The notes under the pieces: model-generated | The model's database searches: none | Seen by the model: only the letters and a program-made list of their open reading frames with translations | What the model was told of the DNA's origin: nothing | Source: Hexactinellida sp. DTS-2022 | Lineage: Eukaryota > Porifera > Hexactinellida | Assembly (NCBI GenBank): GCA_028753945.1 | Contig: JAPNXP010000005.1 | Location: forward strand, 4,836,001 to 4,900,000 | Length of the DNA stretch: 64,000 nt | Direction: 5' to 3' | Shown here: positions 21,727 through 32,029 of the stretch, in pieces | Position numbering within the stretch: the first letter of the stretch is position 1 | How the letters are laid out: each line of letters begins with the position of its first letter | Translations under genes and position numbers: made by a program

Positions 21727-22063
21727 TACATTAGTAGCTACCACGTAGTAGTATAGACATTACATAGGATAGATAGTATTTGTAAGTGTAACCTATAACC
21801 TATAACCTATAAGGTTACAAAATAGTATTTGTAACCTTACAATTCGAATTAAACTCGTTTGTAGAAGTCTGCTTAAACTGAGTAATTGTACTATAATATT
21901 ATTAGTCAGGTTAATTATGGGACAAATTGTGCTCGTAAGAAAATATTAAAAATCCTATGGTATCTGTGATTAGGGATTTTGTTCATAATACTGAACGAAA
22001 CAGTAAATCTCAATTGAACTAATCTGTTAAATGAATTAATTAAACACATATTATTGCACATAA
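21727..22063. other. Convergent 3' flanks of monooxygenase copy 3 and DHX8
   Basis: No gene is seen. It contains a small ACCTATA minisatellite (about 21789-21815) and a decayed CAGTCAGG-type MITE (about 21903-22005), and is the right copy of the segmental duplication at 16657-17424. Confidence 0.6.
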
Positions 22064-25000
22064 CTATTTCCTGACGCGTTGTCTGGATATTCTCCAGGAG
22101 TTCGGCTCTTCATACCGGTTGTACAGAGGCTCAAGTTTTTCTTGTCGCTTGCGTTTGCTGAGTTTCGTTGGATCTCCAAACTTGTAGAAAGCCGGTGCAA
22201 ACTCAACAAGCCATTTCGGATCAACCGCAGTATTTTCGCGCATATATTCCTTCGTGGTTAGTACTAGCTCGTGGTAAATAACCCAGTCAGGCTGTCTGTT
22301 GTAGAGAGATGAAGACGGATGAATGTACACACTCTGGTTGTCAGTTAAAGTTTTATAGCCTTCCTGGGGATCTTTTCGCGCGGAACTTCGAAAAAACCCA
22401 CTACAAACCGCTTTTTGAACCTTTGATACATCCTTCCCACACGAAACTACATCCAACTTGTGTCTATCCATTATTCCCAGCATCTGTTTGCGGATATCGT
22501 CAGCTCTCCGGAGAGATCGCGCTTGTACGAAGTTCTCATAACACCAGCTGTTAGACATACGGTTATTCTTCCAGGCGTTATAAACCGCGAGCAGCGTCAG
22601 GTGATCACCTTCCGGTTGATGGAAATTCGACTTTTTCTGGTCTGCCACAGCCTGTTTGTCTTTCGGCCTATAGAACACATTCTGAACAGAGAGCATTGAT
22701 ACGATTGTTAACACTTCTTCACTGCAGCCTAAGTGCACTGACTGTATTAGCATCTTTGATAGAGGCGGCTCGAGTGGGAATTCAGCCATTCTTCTACCCA
22801 ACCGTGTCAATAAGCCCTCATCATCCAAAGCAGATAATGAGTGTAGCTGCTCCATAGCTAGTATCATAGTGTCCATAGGAGGCGGGTCCATGAAATCGAA
22901 AGCTAGCAGGTCATTAATGCCGAGTGCCTTGAGTGACAGCACGGTGCTAGCCAGGTTAGTGCGCTGTATCTCTGGGACAGCTGTGGGAAGCATTTCGTCT
23001 CGGTACGCGCGTTCCGTGTAGAGTCTGTAGCATTTGCCGGGACCGGTGCGGCCGGCTCGACCGGACCGCTGTTTGGCCTGCGCCTGCGAAATCGGGGTTA
23101 TTACGAGCGCGTCTAGACCGCTCTTAGAGTTGTAGACTTTCTGTTTCACGAAGCCAGGGTCCACCACGTAGTATATACCGTCTATTGTGAGTGAGGTTTC
23201 CGCGATATTAGTCGCGATTACGACTTTTCGCGAGCCGATAGGCGCTGGGTCGAATATCCGCGTCTGCATTTCACTCGGCAGCGCGGAATAAACCGGTAGA
23301 ATGACAAGCTCAGGTACCTCCGGTCCTATGAACTTCATTCTCTCATACAGCACTTCACATGCAGTGTCTATTTCCTCCTGTCCCGTTAGGAAAAGTAGGA
23401 TATCGCCTGGTGGCTCTCTAAGGTGAATTTGTAGCACAGAAATAAGCGCAGCGTCTAGATAATCCGGTTCTGGGTTCTTAGTGTATAGAGTCTCTACTGG
23501 GTAGGCTAGGCCAGGTATAGTGAATATGGGAGCCTCGTGGAAATATGAACTGAACTTGACAGCATCAAGTGTGGCTGATGTGACAATTAGCTTTAAATCA
23601 GGCCGTCGCTTGACTGCTTTCTTTAAGAGACCGAATAGCACGTCTGTATTGACTGTTCTCTCGTGAGCCTCGTCAAGCATTATAACGGAGTAGGCGAGGA
23701 GATCTGAATCGATTAAGCTTTCGCGAAGGAGCATTCCTTCTGTCATGTACTTTATTATCGTGTCGTTAGAAGTACAGTCTTCGAAACGGATTGTAAAGCC
23801 AACCTATTGGAGTGTGTGGGATTAAGAGAATATATAGGCGTTAGTGATAGAGAATCAGAGATGACTGAAAGGTATTGTATTTATTGCAAAATTAACCCCA
23901 ATAATTTATATTAATTATAATTTGAGACAGATTGAAACACCCTCCTAATCTTACATAATTCATTAAGTAAGTAAACTCCCGTTATAACGAAACTAAAATA
24001 TATATTCCCCAGACGGATAAACTAGTTGACTACATTCTGTTTATATCAAAGTAAAGTGGACTTTGTTATAACGAGAGTCTATAATTCCATATAAGGTATA
24101 ACCCACCTGTTCGCCCAGTCTACACCCGAATTCCTCCGACACGCGCTTGGCAACACTCGTGGCTGCCACTCTCCTAGGCTGGGTGCACCCAATGCGCCCC
24201 TTCTTAGTGAATCCGTTCTCAGACAGGTACTGAGTTATCTGCGTGGTCTTACCGGAACCGGTCGCACCGATAACAATAAGAATCTGGTGCTTAATTATAG
24301 CCTCAACTAGGCTAGTCTTTAGCCGGTATATCGGGAGAGACTTTCTCTGCTCGATAATACTCATGCTTGTCTTTCTGCCGTAGGACACTTTATTTCCGCC
24401 GAAAGAAGCCTTCTTCCACTCGGGCAGCTCTCCAGAAGGCGCGCCTGTAAGCAAGAATTAAATCATACAATACAAACAGAGGAAATGCATTGTCAGTTAA
24501 TTGAATGATATTATTGTGTCCAAATCAGTACACTTATACGGTATACTCTCGTTATTATAAACACGGATATCATTTAAGGAGACAAGGTTTAATTCCCCTA
24601 GCATTTACATACAAATACATGCAAATGACTCCGGTTAAAACAAAACCAGATAATATACAAATTTCGACAGTCCCTTGGTGTTCGTACTAATGAGAGTCTA
24701 GTAGGGGTATTGAGGCGTTATATTTGTGTTTGCATTATATACAACTATATATGGGGAGTGCTCTACTCACCTTTCAGATCCTGTGCGAAGTACCTGTCCC
24801 CTCCCTCGGGAATCGGGTCTAGCCAGGACTTGTTGACGTCATGCACCACGCTCTCCTGATCTGTTTCGCGCTTTGCCTGACGAATTTCGCGACGCTCTTT
24901 CGCGAGAGCGCTCTGTGTGACAGCAGCTCTCTGCAGAGATCCGTCCGGGTTCTTAACTATCTTTACTGGCGAGTGCATCGTGGTCAGACGGGTCTGTCCA

Positions 25001-26636
25001 CGCAGGAAGGCAGGCTCGTCCTCAACTATTTCTATAAACAACATTATTAGTTGGAACTGGGAACGGGTCTAGCTACTGCAGCGATTCCCAACTTTTTAAA
25101 CCGTGGACCCCCTATAGTAAATATTAGACATTCTGTGGACCCCTCCCATTGACAGTAATACATCTTATGGACCCTAGGTTGGGAACCACTGAGCTATTGT
25201 ATGCGGTGTTTTTGAGATATTAAAATTCAATTTACACTATAATTTTGGCAATGGTAGATGCTTACTTCGCTCACACCAATACGTTCTAGTTTTTATATTT
25301 TAATACACTGCTCTAATCAAATCCTTAAACACAGTTTGTATGTTTGATAGGGCTTACCTATATCGATATCCTCATCCGAGTCGTCCTGGCAGTCCGCCCG
25401 TAGGATGCCGGTCTCCTCGCTGTACCAAGGCAGGTCCTCCAGCTCCATAACGCCAGCAGCCACCAGCTGCTTCAGCTCCCATTTCTCGGGACTCGAGCAG
25501 CGCACCCGCTGTCTCCCCCCGCCCCCTGTCCAGGCGCGGCCCGCGGAATTTGACACCTCTTCCTCGTTGTACTCTGGGTTATGAGTGGGGACATCCCGGC
25601 CTATTTCCCCACCGGACATCAGCTGATCCTGTTTTCCCTGCCCCAAATCATTTCCTGTCTTCTGACAAGCCTCCTTCATAGACAGTCGTATCTTATCCCC
25701 CGTTATACTCAGCACCTTTGCGAACACCTGGTCGCCTCTACGCACCACTTCCTGCGGATCGGACACCCGGGCCCCGCCCCCCAACAGCTGACTCACGTGC
25801 ACTAGCCCCTCGCACTTCCGCTTTATTCCCTTAAGGCTCACAAAGCAGCCGTACTTAACCACACCTGTAACATTGCCTTTGTAGATGGAGCCGATCGTAG
25901 GTTCGTTGTCGAGTGGAGTCAAACTGCGTGTGCGATATCTGTGGTATCTCTCTTGTGAATTATCGCGGTTTTTATCTCTTCCGCGATGCCGCGTTGGCAC
26001 AGATCTGCTACGCGATCTCCGATGCCGTCTCTTCTCTGGGGACCTGCTGTCTCGATGTCTGCGGTCTTTGTGATGTGACCTCTCTTTATCGCGCTTTTTA
26101 ACACTTTCATTTTTCGCATCGAGTTCTAAACCTTTTTTTCTCAAAGCTTCTAACTCCATTATAGTAGACTGTACAACCTCGCGGTTTTTATCACCTTCCT
26201 TCAGCTTCTTTTCGGACGCCATATCATCTTTAATACAAAGAGCTGGGAATTTTAACTTTGTCTCTTCGTGTAAAGTTTCGCGATATATCAAAGACGGATC
26301 AATTTCTATTTCTTCACCATTTACATCTCTCAGTTTTATATCTTTAGTCTTAGCTGTTGGTGTTTCGTCTTTTCGTTGTTTCGTTCGATCCAAATGACTG
26401 TGGATTATTCTGTGAATATTCGCGATAAAAGTCTCAGTAAATTCCGCCCCATTTTCTGACAACTCTTTTGTGAAGGTGTCAATAGCCGCGTTTTTCTCTG
26501 CAATGTGTATTATAAACTCTGCTACGTCTTTGTCAACAACAAACTCGCTCTGACTCCCAAAGTGGTTAGAAAGTTCTGTGCACAATTTGTTCACCAGAGA
26601 GAGACGCTCTAACTCGCGAAATATTTCGGTCATCAA
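22064..26636 (-). CDS. DHX8: DHX8/PRP22 spliceosomal DEAH-box RNA helicase
   Basis: Four exons, 26636-25358, 25031-24771, 24444-24107 and 23803-22064, give 1205 residues (human DHX8 1220). Order: N-terminal helical region, an Arg/Ser-Asp-His-rich segment (about 190-240), an S1 RNA-binding domain ([20 protein letters not shown], about 245-320), then the helicase core: motif I GATGSGKT, Ia [22 protein letters not shown]-like [38 protein letters not shown], and the C-terminal HA2/OB region. In other species this ATPase releases spliced mRNA from the spliceosome. Introns 2 and 3 carry decayed MITEs and intron 1 an hAT-like MITE. The first of two adjacent ATGs is used. A truncated copy of the last exon lies at 17146-17424. 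Confidence 0.96.
23970..24082. mobile_element. Decayed CAGTGAACTC-family MITE
   Basis: Starts AGTAAACTCCCGTTATAACG and ends GTTATAACGAGAGTCTAT, the typical ends of this family with the outer bases eroded; lies in intron 3 of DHX8, next to its 5' splice site. Confidence 0.6.
24538..24703. mobile_element. Decayed CAGTAGAACCTCG-family MITE
   Basis: Right end GGTGTTCGTACTAATGAGAG matches the family at 37792-37962 and 38325-38485; the left end (CGGTATACTCTCGTTATTAT) is degraded. Lies in intron 2 of DHX8. Confidence 0.55.
25079..25191. mobile_element. hAT-like MITE with 8-bp target duplication
   Basis: Inverted ends CAGCGATTCCCAACTTTTT / AGGTTGGGAACCACTG enclose 113 bp; GGACCCC repeats lie inside each end. 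The flanks AGCTACTG (25071-25078) and AGCTATTG (25192-25199) form an 8-bp duplication with one mismatch, as expected for hAT. Lies in intron 1 of DHX8. Confidence 0.85.
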
Positions 26637-27002
26637 TTCACAGCTATGCTAATCTAAATACCAAAATACTACATACAAATTGAGTCATTTATGTACTAGA
26701 GTTTGTCCCCAATAAGAGAGTACGGTATTAAATGCTGTGTAAATCAATTTCTCATATAAACACGTGAAAAATCACTATTTCACCCAATCATACTAATAAA
26801 TTGAATCTGTTACAACCAAGTTTTATCCAGGCAAAAAATCCTTCAGAAATTACACATTTTTGTAATTAGTTCATAGGTACATCTCTCGATTTTCGCACAT
26901 AGAAACTTTGTTTACAACATATATTGCATTATATCCTATAAGTTTATTCACACGAATTACTACTGACAACTAACTAAGCAGTACTAACAGAGCTACTCTA
27001 CA
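26637..27002. other. Gap between RPS3 3' end and DHX8 5' end
   Basis: No gene or repeat is recognised. It holds the RPS3 3' UTR and DHX8 5' region on the minus strand. Confidence 0.5.
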
Positions 27003-27800
27003 CTAGGGGACAGGGCCGGGGGGCATTGCACTAGCCCCCATAGCCGCTGGCTGAGGCTGAGATTGGGACTGTACAGGGGGAACCTCCTTGCCTTTATTCT
27101 CAGAATAAATCTCAGTTATAACAGCGTCATCTTTCGGTTCTAACACAGTCACTTGGTCAGGCAGAGGCTTCTTCTTCACGCCCTCTCGGATTCCTTCGTG
27201 CTCTTGTGGTTGCATTATTTTAACCTTTATCCCCAGGACCCCTTGTCTCAGTGGCACGTGTATGGTAGCGGAATTCACGTACTCTTTTACTGGGTTCCCG
27301 GCGTGAATCATAAGGCCATCTGTGAATTTCATTGATTTAGCGCGCAACCCTCTAAGTTTCCCGCTCACTACTACCTCGCACCCTTTAGCGCCTGACTCCA
27401 TTATGAACCTCAGCACGGTATAACACGCCCGCCTAACCGCGAGGCCGCCTATCAGTTTGTAGCGAATAGACTCGCACTGCGCTATTGCACACAAACCGCG
27501 CGCGTCTACTTTATCCGCGAAAAGCTCGACTTTCCCCTCACTGAATCCGAATCGTTTCTGCACCAGTGAGGTCAGCTCGCGGATTCTCTTCCCTTTCTCG
27601 CCAACCACGGTTTGTGTTCTGGTGGCTAGAATGATTACCTCGGTCTTATTCGGAGTCACACGCACCTCAACCCCTGCATACCCCTCTTCAGCCAATTCCT
27701 GCATTAGGAACGCATCTAGCTCCGCTTTGAATAGTCCGTCCGCTACAAACTTACGTTTCTTACTTATCTGAGGCATGGATTCCTCTTCCGTTTCTGTCAT
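27003..27800 (-). CDS. RPS3: Small-subunit ribosomal protein uS3
   Basis: A single exon of 265 residues from [11 protein letters not shown]; the open frame continues upstream to 27890, but the core ([19 protein letters not shown]) begins as in other RPS3 proteins so the ATG at 27800 is chosen. A KH domain with the [10 protein letters not shown] loop is at about residues 60-90 and the conserved [16 protein letters not shown] follows. Human RPS3 has 243 residues; the extra length is a Gln/Pro-rich C-terminal tail. It sits at the mRNA entry of the 40S subunit and has reported roles in DNA repair in other animals. A TTCTGTAG acceptor-like site lies about 10 nt before the ATG, consistent with a 5' UTR intron or trans-splice. 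Only 119 bp separate it from the upstream TFIIIC gene. Confidence 0.96.
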   Translation of the reverse strand: MTETEEESMPQISKKRKFVADGLFKAELDAFLMQELAEEGYAGVEVRVTPNKTEVIILATRTQTVVGEKGKRIRELTSLVQKRFGFSEGKVELFADKVDARGLCAIAQCESIRYKLIGGLAVRRACYTVLRFIMESGAKGCEVVVSGKLRGLRAKSMKFTDGLMIHAGNPVKEYVNSATIHVPLRQGVLGIKVKIMQPQEHEGIREGVKKKPLPDQVTVLEPKDDAVITEIYSENKGKEVPPVQSQSQPQPAAMGASAMPPGPVP

Positions 27801-27919
27801 TGTCAATTCGCTACAGAATTTGTATAATTGATAGCAAACTTGTACGTATAAGAACAATATAAATACTAGTTTAATATTAAAATCATGCACAAATCTAAAA
27901 TAAGTACATATTCAGTGTT

Positions 27920-30900
27920 CTAAGGTCCTGGGATGGCCGAAACTGATATTATACCTAATCCTGTGCCAATCGCGAAAATTCTATGATATGGCTGACAGGG
28001 GAACCATTTGACCTGTTTTATCTTCGCTTGAGTAGATTCCTCGTAATTATCTCGCGGTTTTTCACGCTTCTTAGGTTGTTCTCGTTCAGGTCCAGTCTCA
28101 AGAGTAACTCTAGATTTCTTATATATTTTTCTACTTACAGACTTTGGTGTACTATTAGTGGCATCATCTGGTTCCTTTGATTGACTCATTTGTTCTTTCA
28201 ACTGTTCGATCATAAGTTCGTCAGCTTGTGTTTGCGCTGCCGTTCGTGTACGTTCAGGTGTTCTAGGTGTGAAGAAATTGCCGCGATTATCAATAACCGT
28301 TCCCCCCTTACACACGTCATGCTGTGTATGGTATTGCAGAGATTTCTGAAGTGCGAATTTTTTACCGCACTTTCCGCATTCCGCTTTGTCTTGTACATTT
28401 TTAGGCGAGTGAGTGAGAGCTGGGGATTTCTCAACACTTTGTTTCATGAGTCGCTTTATCAGAGCCTCTTGCGCAACCTCTGATGCCTTGAATTCTGCGA
28501 ATACACTCCCTGCGAAACATGAATAGTCGAAATCGAATGCGACAGCTGTCACCAAATTCGCGTCGAAAGTATCAGTCATGAGACTAGTCGCTTCCTGCTC
28601 AGTGCGGAAGGAAATATCGAATATCTTTCTAGGTTGCGACTGCTCAGTGGCTTTTTTCCTCGCATGATAAAACGCATTCAGGTAGATTAGCTCCCCAGAG
28701 AATGAGCCTAGGAGGAGAGAGCAATCCTCCATACTCCAAGACAAGCTACATATGGTCGGGCACTGAGGGTAATTAGCGGATAAACTGTTGGTATTTTTAG
28801 TAGCCACAGAACGATATGTGTTCGTGTACAGATTCCCGTACCAAGAGTTAGCATTCTTCTTCGGTATTATTTCCAGTCCACATATAGGCCGCAGATAAGT
28901 TAGCGGCCAGCACATACTCCAGGTAACGCAAACCTGGAAATTACTCAGCTCGTCTATGCAAGCGACGGGTTGTCTCGTGTCCCATAGAAGGGCAGTGGAC
29001 ATATCTTGGCTGGAGGTAGCGAATATACAGGGATCCTGTGGGGACCAAACGACACACACTAAAGCCGTTTCATGCGCCATTATGTGGAATATAGGCGAGC
29101 ATACAGTAACGGTGCCAACTTTGTTGCAGAATATTTTAGCACTCATATTCCAAACAGCTACACTGCCGTTCTGAAAGCCACCTATAACGCGGTTATGCCC
29201 ACTGTGTATGGACCAGTCGCAACAGAGACACTTTATACCCTGCCCTACAATATCGGTAGCTATATCCAGAACAATGTCAAACTCATTCACTTCGAAAAAC
29301 TGCTTTTCGAACCATGGATTCTTACTCTGCTCAGACTCACTGTTACTACCACGCAAACTAGCCGGGTGTGGAATAGCTACTATGCCAAGTCTTCCTGTGT
29401 TAAGTGCTACCAACAGTAAGCCTAGTCTAGGGAGTTCTGTTGGTTCTATGGGTGTGACGTCATCAAAGCAACCAGAGGGACACCACTGCATGTCCATAAC
29501 TTTTCCCTGTTTCAAGACAATCCCAAGAGATAAACGTGCCTCTCTACCTAAGTGGTTGTCAAGCGTTATCTCCCATATTTGTACAATATCAGTTGATTGT
29601 GTGTCAGATTCTATGACATCACCACTTGAGACGTATAAGTGATCTTTGGAGTCAAAATCTGGATGTGTTGTGACGGATAAATAAACTGTGTCTGTGTGTT
29701 TAGATTGGCTTATTACAGCTGGGACCCAAGCTAGTGTGTTAACAGGGCCCCCGGTATTGATAAACAATTGATTTCCGTAAGGATAAGTGATGGAGGAAAG
29801 GTAGTTTAGAGAATTAGTGTAAGGTTCTTCGTTAAAGTTACTTGTTATTTCTAGTTGTGGGAAATCAGTGTGTGTGGGTAGGAATTCTATCGCAAGGTTT
29901 TCTGTGATTTGATTAAAATTTAGCTTTTTGGGTTGTATATGTGTGAATAACTGGTGGTCAGATAGAAGAGTCGCTATATTGTTTTGTATCGCGTCTATTT
30001 CATCTTGAGAACACCGAAGTAATGGGGTGTAATTTGACTTGCTGCTTTTCGTATTTTTAACAGTTTTATTCGATACGAGTTTTTTAGGTTTTACAACTTT
30101 ATTTCTTGAAACTTCTTCTTCTGATGAATATTCCTCGCTTAAAGTCGCCTCTTCTGATTCCATACTGGCATAATCAGGAGAACTCGATTCGATAACAATT
30201 TCCTTTTCATTTTTCCGAATCTTCTTTGCACCTGACTTCACCCCTATTGGTGATTCAGAAAGTTTCCTTTTCCGACTCTCATTTACGATTTTATCTTTAA
30301 ATATCTGCGAAATATTTCCAATAGAAATATCACTTTCCTTGCACATATCCATGATAAGAGAGAGACAGCCATTATTCATACAATCAAAACAACAATAGTT
30401 AGTGGGCAAAGCTTGTTTCTTTCGCAGACCAATACAAGTAGTGTGCTGCCAGTTTTGACACATGTCGCATTGAATCATAACACCTTTGTCAACGTTCGAG
30501 CTACACAAACACTTGATAGATTGGTTTTTCTTTCGCGAATATTTTCCTCTCATATCATTCGAGGGCTGTCGTATACGGTGTGGAGTGGTATTTTTTGTTA
30601 CACGTGAGTTTGTCCCACAATCTGGAGTATTAAACTGATGGGATTTTAAAGATGAGGTGTCTTCAAAAGCTAGCGAGCACTCGCCACAAGCAATTGCTGT
30701 ATTCTCCTTAGTTCGAGTTGGTGATAATGTATTACTGATATTCGTGACTTCTATATCGTGAATAGTGTCGTATATACTAGTGTGAGATGAGAGATTGTCT
30801 AAGGATGAAGTGGGGTTGTGTGTTAAGTCATTTGTTTCTGTCGTTGTATTTGTGGGACAGATTGATTGAGAATTGTTTGTTGATAAAGTACATGATTTTT

Positions 30901-31825
30901 CGGGCGTTTTAACATTTCCATTGTCAAGGGATGGAGATGGATGAATTGCTTTCTTTTTCAAAGAACTATTATTTGATTGAGTTGGTGAATTGTTGTGAGT
31001 TGATTTCTTCGATTTTTGAAGTGATTTAGGTTTGTATCTTGAATAAGTAGCAGAGATTTTCGGCTGTCTGATTGTAGTATTTGTTCTAGAATCAATACTC
31101 GCGGCAATATCGCGGTTATTAGAGCTATCCAGTGTATCTTTAGCATTCACAAGATCTATAATATCATTTTGAGGAGAGATAACTAACTCTTCCTCATCTT
31201 GCGAACATTTTTCGTAAGATTTGTGGTAAATTAAAGCTTGGCCGTTTTCAAATTCTTGACCACAATTCCTACAAACGTACACGTACTCACTTATAGTCTC
31301 AACCAACTTGATGCTTTTCTCATTTCTAGTTGCTTTTCCTTTCTCAATTCCTTTCCTTTCCTTACTACTCTCAGATTCTTTATTTGTATTCTCAACATTT
31401 CTCTTAGTTTTCGCAAAACGGCAAATATGGCAATTATAGTCGCTCGGTGTTTGCCCGTCTCTCAGATTCATACACTGACCGTGTTGCCAAGCGCCGCACC
31501 TCTCGCATTGCAGCATAAATCCGCTTTCGCTCTGCTCGTCGCAACAACACACAACATGGTCATTGTCAGCCCCTAGCAAAGGGACGTTCCTAATACACTC
31601 ATTCTCTTCACTATTAACCACTAAAATGGCAGTTCCACAAAACAGACATACAAAATGCTCTTCATCTGGCTTATCGTATTCATCAATACCTAAGCACTCA
31701 GCATGTAACCACCTCTTACAAACAGTGCACTGTAGCATTAATTCATTCGGGTCGTTAACCACATACGAACAAACACATTGAATTAATTTCTTCGCCGTTG
31801 TGGTGCCATCTCTTACCTTTGACAT
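27920..31825 (-). CDS. PHD-finger / TFIIIC110 (GTF3C2-like) fusion protein
   Basis: One uninterrupted frame of 1301 residues. The N-terminus has two PHD-type fingers (about 17-64, CVCSYVV...CTVCKRWLHAEC; about 91-137, CCCDEQ...CERCGAWQHGQC) and a third near 440-485 (CLCSSNV...CDMCQNWQHTTC), with degenerate C2HC zinc motifs between them and another near 1150. Acidic/Ser-rich linkers precede a C-terminal WD40 beta-propeller whose signatures match TFIIIC110: LPRLGLLLVALNTGRL, GGFQNGSVAVWNM, SSQDMSTALLWDTRQP and the final IKQVKWFPCQPYHRIF. TFIIIC binds the B box of tRNA genes to recruit TFIIIB and RNA polymerase III. PHD fingers of the WxH type commonly read methylated histone H3 lysine 4. Human GTF3C2 (about 911 residues) lacks PHD fingers as far as I know, so this is an unusual architecture. 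The WD40 assignment is moderate-to-good; the PHD assignment is strong. Confidence 0.8.
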   Translation of the reverse strand: MSKVRDGTTTAKKLIQCVCSYVVNDPNELMLQCTVCKRWLHAECLGIDEYDKPDEEHFVCLFCGTAILVVNSEENECIRNVPLLGADNDHVVCCCDEQSESGFMLQCERCGAWQHGQCMNLRDGQTPSDYNCHICRFAKTKRNVENTNKESESSKERKGIEKGKATRNEKSIKLVETISEYVYVCRNCGQEFENGQALIYHKSYEKCSQDEEELVISPQNDIIDLVNAKDTLDSSNNRDIAASIDSRTNTTIRQPKISATYSRYKPKSLQKSKKSTHNNSPTQSNNSSLKKKAIHPSPSLDNGNVKTPEKSCTLSTNNSQSICPTNTTTETNDLTHNPTSSLDNLSSHTSIYDTIHDIEVTNISNTLSPTRTKENTAIACGECSLAFEDTSSLKSHQFNTPDCGTNSRVTKNTTPHRIRQPSNDMRGKYSRKKNQSIKCLCSSNVDKGVMIQCDMCQNWQHTTCIGLRKKQALPTNYCCFDCMNNGCLSLIMDMCKESDISIGNISQIFKDKIVNESRKRKLSESPIGVKSGAKKIRKNEKEIVIESSSPDYASMESEEATLSEEYSSEEEVSRNKVVKPKKLVSNKTVKNTKSSKSNYTPLLRCSQDEIDAIQNNIATLLSDHQLFTHIQPKKLNFNQITENLAIEFLPTHTDFPQLEITSNFNEEPYTNSLNYLSSITYPYGNQLFINTGGPVNTLAWVPAVISQSKHTDTVYLSVTTHPDFDSKDHLYVSSGDVIESDTQSTDIVQIWEITLDNHLGREARLSLGIVLKQGKVMDMQWCPSGCFDDVTPIEPTELPRLGLLLVALNTGRLGIVAIPHPASLRGSNSESEQSKNPWFEKQFFEVNEFDIVLDIATDIVGQGIKCLCCDWSIHSGHNRVIGGFQNGSVAVWNMSAKIFCNKVGTVTVCSPIFHIMAHETALVCVVWSPQDPCIFATSSQDMSTALLWDTRQPVACIDELSNFQVCVTWSMCWPLTYLRPICGLEIIPKKNANSWYGNLYTNTYRSVATKNTNSLSANYPQCPTICSLSWSMEDCSLLLGSFSGELIYLNAFYHARKKATEQSQPRKIFDISFRTEQEATSLMTDTFDANLVTAVAFDFDYSCFAGSVFAEFKASEVAQEALIKRLMKQSVEKSPALTHSPKNVQDKAECGKCGKKFALQKSLQYHTQHDVCKGGTVIDNRGNFFTPRTPERTRTAAQTQADELMIEQLKEQMSQSKEPDDATNSTPKSVSRKIYKKSRVTLETGPEREQPKKREKPRDNYEESTQAKIKQVKWFPCQPYHRIFAIGTGLGIISVSAIPGP

Positions 31826-32029
31826 AGGCTTTAGTTTCCGTTATAAATACAGCGAATTATATGCAAAAGTGGCTAGAATTTGTAATATTTAAGTTATATA
31901 AATTATAATAATACAGCCTATGTATAGAGAAGACATAGATTTAGTATGCGAGCCACTCTATTAGGAATATGCCATTATTTCACTGTTAATAAATAGGACT
32001 ATATCCTACATATAAAATATATAAATTAA

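Noticed and set aside
27801..27890. Longer N-terminus for RPS3
   Set aside because: The extra residues are hydrophobic and unlike any RPS3; the ATG at 27800 gives the conserved start.
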